The position numbers and the translations under genes were made by a program. The notes under the pieces are model-generated. The model was not told the DNA's origin. It did not search any database and worked only from the letters and a program-made list of their open reading frames with translations. 32,895 nucleotides of DNA from Candidatus Woesearchaeota archaeon (GTDB taxonomy: Archaea; Nanobdellota; Nanobdellia; Woesearchaeales; BM511). Shown here piece by piece: positions 9,363 to 16,131 of this stretch (within the stretch, counting starts at the first letter, position 1; each line of letters begins with the position of its first letter). The stretch lies in assembly GCA_002867475.1 (NCBI GenBank), contig PKTL01000080.1:1-32895 (forward strand), given 5' to 3'.

Positions 9363-11561
9363 TCATATCAAGTCTTCATAGATGTCTTCAAGAAGAGTAT
9401 TTTGAATGTCTATATTGAAATCTTTTTTTACTTTTTCTCTAGCAGAAAAACCAATCTTTTCCCAAACATCCTTATTTTTGTAAAGATATTCCATTCTTTC
9501 AAATAAACCTTCAGCATGTTTTTCCTTGACTAAATACCCAGACTTTTCTTGTTCTATAAGTTCGCTTATGCCTTTATGAAATGTTGAAATCACGGGCATT
9601 CCTGTACTCATTGCTTCCATCAACACAACAGGGATGCCTTCAGAATCATTATTCTTCCCGGTGACAGAATGGAGTATAAATATGTGGTTTTCATATAATC
9701 TATCAAGGATTTTATTATTTGGCACTTTATCTTTTAATATAACCTTATTTTCCAAGTTATTTTCATGTATAAAATTTAACAGATCTTTTTTTTCTTCTCC
9801 TTCACCAATAATAGTCAAAGAAGAATCAGGATATTTTTTATTGAATAAGTTAAATGCTTTTAGAGTATATATCATCCCTTTTTTAGGGATCAATCTACCG
9901 ATACTAATAAATCTAATCTCTTTATTTTTAGGTAAATCTCTTTTCTTGTATGAAAAAAAAGCAGTATCTACGCCGCTATGATGGATCTTAATCTTATCCT
10001 TAGGACAACCTTTTTTTATCATATCAGATTTCATTATCTCAGATCTTACTAGAAATAGGTCTCCTTTTTCAAAAACTTTAGAATAATCAAGATCTTTAGA
10101 ATAAAAATCATAACCTCTAACAGAAGAAATAAGTCTTGTATCTGTTATGGTTTTTAATTTCAAAAAGAAAAAAGCATCAGTTAGATAGCTAGCATGCAAT
10201 ATCCTTATTTTTTTATCTTTTATTATCTTAGTGCACTTATTAATAAATTCATCATACACTCCTTTAGATCTTCTCATTATTAGAGGATATGAAGGTTTCC
10301 ATAAACTACTATATTTGTCATCAAAAAAAATGTTTTTGCTTTCATAATCTTTTTTCTTATTCAAACAGAAAATATAAGGAACAAATCTTTTCATATTTCT
10401 TATTTCATCAAAAATAAATTTTTCACTAATATCCAACCACTCCCCTTTAACAACAGCTATATTATCTTCTTTCCCATATTCTTTTTTTAGAAATTTCAAT
10501 ATCTTTTTTGCACCTTCAATATTTCCTTGCTTTAATCCAGGAAAACATTTTTGCATCTCTTTCAATCTATCTTTTCTTATGATTTCTTCCAACTTTTTAA
10601 AAATCTCCTTTTCTCCAGAAATAACACACCCTTTTTCTTCTAATCTTGAAACCCTTAAAAACTGGTCATCTTCTTTTCTATCAAGAGGGATTATTATAGA
10701 AGGAGTCTTAGCAAGCACGACCTCATTGACAAGATTATACCCTCCTGGAATAATACAAATATCTGAATCTTTAATATCATTGAACAAATCATAGCTAAAT
10801 CTTTTCGATTCAAATCCTTCTAAAGAATATTTTTTATCATTAAAAAAAGGACCTGTAATAATATTAACATCAATATTTTTACCATTAATTACTAATTTAT
10901 TTTTTTTCAATTCTTTCAAAAAAGATGAAATATTATCAAATAAAGGTTCATTATTTTTTACATCAGACCCACCTGCAAAGCATATAAGAATATTCAAATC
11001 ATTACTATTTTTTTTGGATATCTTTCTTTCAGAAAATTTTATTATAGGTCCAATAAAAAAAATATTGCTCAATTTTTCTAAAATTTTCAATTGATCAGGC
11101 TTCACTTCTTTTTTTAGATGGGGAACTAAAACAATATCAAATTTCTTGATAATTTCCTCTTTAATTAAATCATTAAAATATGAATTTTTTTTATTTCGTA
11201 GTATAAAACCTATTTTTATATCATTGTCAATACAAAAATCAATAAGTTTAAGGTTTATTTCTGAATCAAACAAAATCATATCAGGTTTCTCTTTTAATAG
11301 AATATCTTTAATAGCTACAAAATTATATTCTAAATATTTTTCATAAGAAATCTCATTATTAAGAACATTTTTAGTATTCATATCTAATCTTGTGAAGGTA
11401 AAACCTTGTTTAGCAATAAGATCTGTAAATTCTGAATTTGTTACAAAAGAGATATCCAGAGACGAATCAAGGCTTCTAATATTTTTAGCAATCTCTAAAG
11501 TTCTGACCAGATGACCAAGACCAACACCATTAATTGCATGTATCAATAATCTCATATTCAA
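9363..11561 (-). CDS. Tandem GT-B glycosyltransferase: MurG/GT28-like plus GT4-like
   Basis: 732 residues holding two complete GT-B enzymes. Residues 1 to about 365 are MurG/GT28-like: GVGLGHLVR (12-20) is the Gly-rich acceptor loop, ICFAGGSD (193-200) starts the second Rossmann domain, and GGYNLVNEVVLAKTPSI (273-289) is the donor-binding region. Residues from about 370 on are GT4-like, with ISIGRLIPKKG (552-562), LTIIGEGEE and the EX7E-type SEGIPVVLMEAMSTGMPV (640-657). Two consecutive sugar transfers by one chain are implied. The gene is last in the minus-strand operon and its ATG lies 32 bp inside the preceding deacetylase gene, so translation is probably coupled. A second in-frame ATG at 11555 (MRLLIHAI) is an equally plausible start. 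Donor sugars are unknown. Confidence 0.88.
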   Translation of the reverse strand: MNMRLLIHAINGVGLGHLVRTLEIAKNIRSLDSSLDISFVTNSEFTDLIAKQGFTFTRLDMNTKNVLNNEISYEKYLEYNFVAIKDILLKEKPDMILFDSEINLKLIDFCIDNDIKIGFILRNKKNSYFNDLIKEEIIKKFDIVLVPHLKKEVKPDQLKILEKLSNIFFIGPIIKFSERKISKKNSNDLNILICFAGGSDVKNNEPLFDNISSFLKELKKNKLVINGKNIDVNIITGPFFNDKKYSLEGFESKRFSYDLFNDIKDSDICIIPGGYNLVNEVVLAKTPSIIIPLDRKEDDQFLRVSRLEEKGCVISGEKEIFKKLEEIIRKDRLKEMQKCFPGLKQGNIEGAKKILKFLKKEYGKEDNIAVVKGEWLDISEKFIFDEIRNMKRFVPYIFCLNKKKDYESKNIFFDDKYSSLWKPSYPLIMRRSKGVYDEFINKCTKIIKDKKIRILHASYLTDAFFFLKLKTITDTRLISSVRGYDFYSKDLDYSKVFEKGDLFLVRSEIMKSDMIKKGCPKDKIKIHHSGVDTAFFSYKKRDLPKNKEIRFISIGRLIPKKGMIYTLKAFNLFNKKYPDSSLTIIGEGEEKKDLLNFIHENNLENKVILKDKVPNNKILDRLYENHIFILHSVTGKNNDSEGIPVVLMEAMSTGMPVISTFHKGISELIEQEKSGYLVKEKHAEGLFERMEYLYKNKDVWEKIGFSAREKVKKDFNIDIQNTLLEDIYEDLI

Positions 11562-12684
11562 TTAAGCTTAACCTCATCTTTTTTGATAAAATAAATTCAA
11601 TAATCTTTTCTAAAAGTTTTTTACCTTGTTTTGAAAAAAAGTTAGGATGCAATAAAACACCCATATATTGTTTGTTATTATAAGTATCTTCTAAAAGATT
11701 ATTCATTTCTTCAATTGTAAAATATTCATTTGTATCATAATTTTTTACAATATCAAGATTCATATTGAATATATGCAATCTTTCATTTTTTATATTATGA
11801 CCTTCAAATAAAGAAACCATTTTAAATCCTTTCCCTTCAAGAATCTTAATTGTGTCATCATTATAACCATGATATGGGGGTGTGAAAACATAATTGAACT
11901 CTTTACCAAACAAATTTCTCATAATATCCAAACCATCCAAAATATCATTATTTTGTTCCTGATAAGTTCTTTTAGTTCCAAATTCATATTTCTTGTAAGA
12001 ACTTTTCTCTCCAGAATGATTCATATGAGAATATCCATGCATATTGAAAGAAATCAATCTTGGAAACTTTTTTTTCAATTCTTTTAGATAAAAAACCGTT
12101 TCTTTATCTATCCTATTTGGCACAACTTGTAGGTTAACAGGAATCTTTTTAGATAAAAGCAGATCCATTATATCAACCAATTCATCACATTTAGAATAAA
12201 CATCATCAATCCTAAAAAAGGATCTAAATATGCCTTCATTAAATACCAATTTTTGTTCATTTTTAGATTTTATTTCAATCAATTCTGAATTTTTTCTGAT
12301 AGATAAAGGAACATTATCAAATCTTTCAAAACAATAATATTTCAACTCTTCAGTTTCATATTTATCATATAATTGTATCAATGATTTGATCAATGATGAG
12401 AATTTATTTCGGTCAATCATTTTTTTATCAGAACTGTTATATGCTAAGCATTTTTTAGATAGAAAAACAGAGTATTTTTTTGATATCCTATAACCTAATT
12501 CAATATCTTCTGCCCCCCACATCAAAAAATCTTCATCAAACATAAAATCCATAAAAACCTCTTTCTTTATCGAAAAATTTCCAGAAGCAAAAAATTTCCA
12601 TAAACTCTTTGAATATTCTTTTTGGTCAATAAATATGTTTTCTCTAAATTCAGGCAAAATAGTTTTTATCTCTTTTTTTTGCAT
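11530..12684 (-). CDS. GT2 C-terminal half plus polysaccharide deacetylase-like (CE4) domain; downstream part of a split gene
   Basis: 384 residues. Residues 1 to about 110 are not an independent domain. FFASGNFSIKKEVF and MWGAEDIELGYR (55-66) match the C-terminal part of GT2/GT27-type glycosyltransferases (Glyco_transf_7C), whose N-terminal half lies at the end of the gene at 12718-13986. The two frames are the same, separated only by a TGA and 11 codons. Residues from about 148 on are a NodB/CE4-like domain: FRIDDV with D160-D161, HGYSH with H216 and H220, FTPPYH (267-272) and VLLHPNFF (343-350). This domain would deacetylate an N-acetylated sugar or a related substrate. No Shine-Dalgarno site precedes the ATG at 12684, and its stop overlaps the next gene by 32 bp. 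Confidence 0.82.
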   Translation of the reverse strand: MQKKEIKTILPEFRENIFIDQKEYSKSLWKFFASGNFSIKKEVFMDFMFDEDFLMWGAEDIELGYRISKKYSVFLSKKCLAYNSSDKKMIDRNKFSSLIKSLIQLYDKYETEELKYYCFERFDNVPLSIRKNSELIEIKSKNEQKLVFNEGIFRSFFRIDDVYSKCDELVDIMDLLLSKKIPVNLQVVPNRIDKETVFYLKELKKKFPRLISFNMHGYSHMNHSGEKSSYKKYEFGTKRTYQEQNNDILDGLDIMRNLFGKEFNYVFTPPYHGYNDDTIKILEGKGFKMVSLFEGHNIKNERLHIFNMNLDIVKNYDTNEYFTIEEMNNLLEDTYNNKQYMGVLLHPNFFSKQGKKLLEKIIEFILSKKMRLSLIEYEIIDTCN

Positions 12685-12717
12685 TATTTTTTCGTATAAT
12701 TTTTCAAATGAATAATG

Positions 12718-13986
12718 TCATTTTTTACTTCCATATCCTGCAAAATATCCAAGAATAATGTCTTTAGCTTTTTGCTCATCCACGTGATTTTTAATAAGAT
12801 CCTTATGAGCAACACAATCCTGATCTAAAAATATCAATATTCTCCCCTTAGCTTTTTTTGCACCATAATTTCTTGCAATACTTGCACCAAAAACCTTTGC
12901 ATTTTGAAGATAGTAATAGGATATCCAATCATTATCTAAATTTTCAACAATCTTCTTATTTTCCAATCTTTCTTTTTCATTGCTTCCATCATCAACAATT
13001 ATGACCTCAAAATCACTAAAGCTTTGTTCTTTCAAGCTTTCAACCAAAAGACTTAATCTTTTAGAATCATTAAAAGCAGGAACAATAATACTTATTAAAG
13101 GAATAATATTTTTCCTATCAACAAGATAATCTGTTTTACCAAGACCCCCTTTACATTTTTCAAGGTAAAAACAAGAAAAACATTCTTTTTTCAAATTTTC
13201 ATACCTTCTAATAGGTTCAGTTTTTCCCCAAATATCCAAAACTTTTTTTGTTTCTACATCCCCTATATCTTTAGAGAAATAATCAGTCCTATATTTACCT
13301 GAGCTATCAATATATAATCTACTATGCCCTGAATCAAAAACGCCTCCTTTACAATATCTTGAAATATCTTTTTCTATGGAACAAAATGGAACACTATTTG
13401 CAATCATTATATTCATATCAAATTTTTCATTCAATCTTTTTATCTCTTTAAAAAGAAATAACAGATCCTTATCTTTAATAGGGAATTTATATTTTGGATT
13501 AGGGACTGGTCTAAGCAAAAACCATTCTTTGAAAAAAGGAGAATTTATCTTGGAAATACATTCATAATATTTATCAAGATTTAAAATATTATCTTCTGTC
13601 ATAATAGTGCATAACATGACATCTTTATTGATAATTTTTAGTTTTTCTTTTATGATATCAAATTTAGAAATGTCATGAAATGATATCAAAGTAAGATCAA
13701 TAAAATCAAAAATATTGGGGGTTTTTATCAATAATCCGTTAGTATTGATAATATTATAGATTCCTTTAGATTTAGAGTAAGAAAGAATATCCTTTAGATC
13801 ATCTCTAAGAAAAACTTCACCACCCGTATACCTTATAGCCTTTATACTTGAGCTAGACACATCATCAATGATCTTTTTGATCTTATTAATTTCCATATTT
13901 TTCTTTTTTGGAGGATTAAAACAAAAAGCACAATTCATATTGCATTCGCTTGTTAATTCAAGAACAATTTCATTAGGAATATTCAT
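12718..13986 (-). CDS. Radical SAM enzyme fused to GT2 glycosyltransferase N-terminal half
   Basis: 422 residues. Residues 1 to about 200 form a radical SAM domain with C15-x3-C19-x2-C22 (CNMNCAFC) and YTGGEVFLR (53-61). A twitch/SPASM-like Cys set follows (C202, C212, C269, C272, C278). Residues 296 to the end begin a GT-A family 2 transferase: PLISIIVPAFN (296-306), VIIVDDGSN (328-336), ASIARNYGAKKAKG (368-381) and the metal-binding FLDQD with D388 and D390. The sequence stops at GYGSKK with TGA, exactly where GT2/GT27 proteins would continue, and the missing C-terminal part follows in frame in the next gene. Bridged, the product would be about 818 residues: radical SAM-GT2-CE4. It overlaps the upstream gene by ATGA (13983-13986), which implies tight translational coupling. 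Confidence 0.85.
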   Translation of the reverse strand: MNIPNEIVLELTSECNMNCAFCFNPPKKKNMEINKIKKIIDDVSSSSIKAIRYTGGEVFLRDDLKDILSYSKSKGIYNIINTNGLLIKTPNIFDFIDLTLISFHDISKFDIIKEKLKIINKDVMLCTIMTEDNILNLDKYYECISKINSPFFKEWFLLRPVPNPKYKFPIKDKDLLFLFKEIKRLNEKFDMNIMIANSVPFCSIEKDISRYCKGGVFDSGHSRLYIDSSGKYRTDYFSKDIGDVETKKVLDIWGKTEPIRRYENLKKECFSCFYLEKCKGGLGKTDYLVDRKNIIPLISIIVPAFNDSKRLSLLVESLKEQSFSDFEVIIVDDGSNEKERLENKKIVENLDNDWISYYYLQNAKVFGASIARNYGAKKAKGRILIFLDQDCVAHKDLIKNHVDEQKAKDIILGYFAGYGSKK

Positions 13987-15968
13987 TTTATAATCGGTTT
14001 AAATTCTTCATCTCCATAATTTTTTATATACTCTTCATAGATTCCTTCACAAACACTATTAAGGTTGCAAATTTTACATTTATTTATTTTTACTTTATAT
14101 GTTTGTCTTCCTTCATTGATAAAATAATCATCCTCTTTATTTTTAGGATAAACTCCTTTATAATTTTCATTCTTATTTTTATGAAAATATTCTAAGCTTT
14201 TCTTGTATGAATCCTTAATTAAACAAAAAGGAACCCCTTCAAAAACATATTCTACATTTTTTGAATCAAGATATTCTATAAGTTCATTGAAATAAGGCAG
14301 TGAATCTTCATATTTAGATATCAATTCATCAAATCTTTTTTTAGCACCCCCAACAGGAGTCATAAAAGCGATAAATAATGTATCAACATTTTTTTTTATA
14401 AAAAAATCTGCTAATTCTTTCAATTCCTTATAGTTTTGCTTATGAATAAGAATTCTTCCTGTAACATCTGCTTTGATAGAAACAAGATTCATCAACCCTT
14501 TTGTTGTTTTATCAAAATTTCCCTTTTTCCCAGTAAGTTCATCATGCAATCTTGCTTTGTGGCTTGTCAATGAAATAACATAGCTTAATTCATATTTTTT
14601 AATCTTATCAAAAAATCTTTTTCCTGAAATAAGCTTAGCATTAGTAAAAAGAATCATTTTATAACCTAATAATTGTCCGCTTTTTAAGATCTGGAAAAAA
14701 TCAGGATGAAAAGTTGCGTCTCCTGAATTAGAAAAAACAATCTCTCCATATTCTTTTCTTTTTTCAATCAATACTTTTTTGATATCCTTAAAAGAAATAA
14801 ATCTATTTGGCTTATTATCTTCAACACTACAAAAACAGCAATTATTATTACAAACATATCCTGTTTTTAACATTAGACTTTTAGCAGGAGGGATAGTTTC
14901 ATATAATTTATTGATTTCTTCATTATATTCATTAAAATCTTTAACAATCGGAAATGAATATCTGTTTTTTTTTCTTGATAATTCTTGAACTAATAAGATA
15001 AGTTCATCAAAATCTGCATATGTGTGGGCATAATTCTTATCAACTTTTTCAATCATGCTTGGAATATTTTTAATTATCAAAGGAGTTTTAAAATAAACAC
15101 TTTCATATAATGTTAATGGGCCTGTTTCATTCCAATTTGAAGGAATTATAATATAATCAATAGATGAATAAAATTCATCCATCATATCATATTTTAAATC
15201 ATAAGTTATATCTATTTTTTTAATTTTTTCAATAGTTTCTTTATCTAATGGTTGCTCTTTTGACAAAGCAATCTTAAAATGAATATCTTTTCCTTTAAAC
15301 CTTTCAACAATTTTTACAAATTCTTGAAACCCCTTTATTTTGGAAGTGGTTCCAATAAAACCCAAAGTTGTGTTTGTAGTTTTTTTTGTTTTAGGTTTTC
15401 CAAAATTAGGGTATATGCCATGATATACAACTTTAGTTTTTTTACTAAAAACATTGTTAGTGATCCTATCTAAAACTTTTTTTTGATATTTAGAAAAACA
15501 TAATAAGAGATCTATTTGGCTTAAAATTAAGTCTAACTTAAACTGTCTTTTTTTGTTCTCTTTTGGTGTGGCTTTTTCACAATTGCAATCAGATAATTTT
15601 TCTATATCGCAATTATTTCCTTTGTTTTGTAAGGTTCCTTTTTTACATATAAGAGAATATTCATGCAATGTTAAAACTTTTTTAATACCTAATGAGGATG
15701 CAGCGTTAAGTATTGGTAGAAGATCTGCATCTGAAAAAACATGAATATTTATAAGATCTAAATCCAAGCTTGATAATAATTTTCTTGTGGATAAAACATC
15801 TTTATTGTATTTTCCTGATAAAAAAAGATCTTGTATATTTTTATTTTCCGTTGGGGTTTCGTTATCATATGAAACCTTGATGAATTCTTCATTTTCTTTT
15901 AAGTTTCTTATAATAAATATGTCCATGTAAGGGTGGGTTATGTTGGTAGAAATATGAACTATTCTCAT
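13983..15968 (-). CDS. GT4-like glycosyltransferase fused to radical SAM/SPASM domain
   Basis: 661 residues, first gene of the minus-strand operon. Residues 1 to about 355 are a GT-B fold GT4-type transferase: MRIVHIST, LTLHEYSLICK (99-109), LLLCFSKYQKKV (154-165), VVYHGI (180-185), LGFIGTTSKIKGFQEF (202-217) and the donor site NWNETGPLTLYES (278-290). Residues from about 362 on are a radical SAM domain with C373-x3-C377-x2-C380 (CNNNCCFC), SNSGDATFHPDF in place of GGEP, and a C-terminal Cys group C631, C634, C640. A GGTGA site on the minus strand (15976-15980) lies 7 bp before the ATG, and a minus-strand TATA-like box lies at 15986-15994. The order is the reverse of the next gene (radical SAM then GT2). 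The joining of a transferase to a radical enzyme suggests modification of the sugar it transfers; this is inference. Confidence 0.86.
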   Translation of the reverse strand: MRIVHISTNITHPYMDIFIIRNLKENEEFIKVSYDNETPTENKNIQDLFLSGKYNKDVLSTRKLLSSLDLDLINIHVFSDADLLPILNAASSLGIKKVLTLHEYSLICKKGTLQNKGNNCDIEKLSDCNCEKATPKENKKRQFKLDLILSQIDLLLCFSKYQKKVLDRITNNVFSKKTKVVYHGIYPNFGKPKTKKTTNTTLGFIGTTSKIKGFQEFVKIVERFKGKDIHFKIALSKEQPLDKETIEKIKKIDITYDLKYDMMDEFYSSIDYIIIPSNWNETGPLTLYESVYFKTPLIIKNIPSMIEKVDKNYAHTYADFDELILLVQELSRKKNRYSFPIVKDFNEYNEEINKLYETIPPAKSLMLKTGYVCNNNCCFCSVEDNKPNRFISFKDIKKVLIEKRKEYGEIVFSNSGDATFHPDFFQILKSGQLLGYKMILFTNAKLISGKRFFDKIKKYELSYVISLTSHKARLHDELTGKKGNFDKTTKGLMNLVSIKADVTGRILIHKQNYKELKELADFFIKKNVDTLFIAFMTPVGGAKKRFDELISKYEDSLPYFNELIEYLDSKNVEYVFEGVPFCLIKDSYKKSLEYFHKNKNENYKGVYPKNKEDDYFINEGRQTYKVKINKCKICNLNSVCEGIYEEYIKNYGDEEFKPIIK

Positions 15969-15985
15969 AATTTTTTCACCATTTT

Positions 15986-15994
15986 AAATTTATA
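15986..15994 (-). promoter_or_regulatory. TATA-like box for the minus-strand glycan operon
   Basis: Read on the minus strand the sequence is TATAAATTT, about 20-25 bp upstream of the ATG at 15968. A GGTGA Shine-Dalgarno-like site lies between the two. A second A/T-rich element near 16007 is an alternative that would leave a short leader retaining that site. Confidence 0.35.
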
Positions 15995-16101
15995 GATCTT
16001 ACATAAAAATATTATTTTAATACAAACCCTTTTTCCCATATTTTTTATTTTTCAATCTATGTATAAAAATCTATCTTTTAATGAAGGTAAATAGAGAAAG
16101 A

Positions 16102-16109
16102 TTTATAAA
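16102..16109 (+). promoter_or_regulatory. TATA-like box supporting a start at 16132
   Basis: TTTATAAA is centred about 26 bp before the ATG at 16132, the spacing seen at other genes here. The other nearby box (TATAAAAAT at 16062-16070) is too close to the ATG at 16081 to serve it. Confidence 0.3.
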
Positions 16110-16131
16110 GAAATTTATGTATGGAAAATTT

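Noticed and set aside
9306-9506. Plus-strand frame of 66 codons across the convergent gene ends
   Set aside because: It lies opposite the 3' end of the GT28-GT4 gene, has no recognisable start signals and reads as low-complexity hydrophobic sequence; it is a shadow frame.
12685-12720. Compensating frameshifts rather than a stop in the radical SAM-GT2-CE4 gene
   Set aside because: The other frame reads KNDIIHLKNYTKK between the two halves and could be joined by one lost and one gained A in two A-runs. This needs two independent indels, whereas a single codon change keeps the frame throughout. It remains possible for an assembly with homopolymer errors.
12718-12720. TGA as selenocysteine, or a changed code with TGA or TAA as sense
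   Set aside because: TGA and TAA both end intact genes in the window, and no SECIS-like element or recognisable selenoprotein context was seen. The interrupted positions do not look like Cys/Sec sites.
3751-15968. Radical SAM cluster as a RiPP (peptide-modifying) system
   Set aside because: SPASM-type enzymes often mature peptides, but no short Cys-, Gly- or core-type precursor gene or RRE-like domain was noticed, and every neighbour is a sugar enzyme, so a glycan substrate is more likely.
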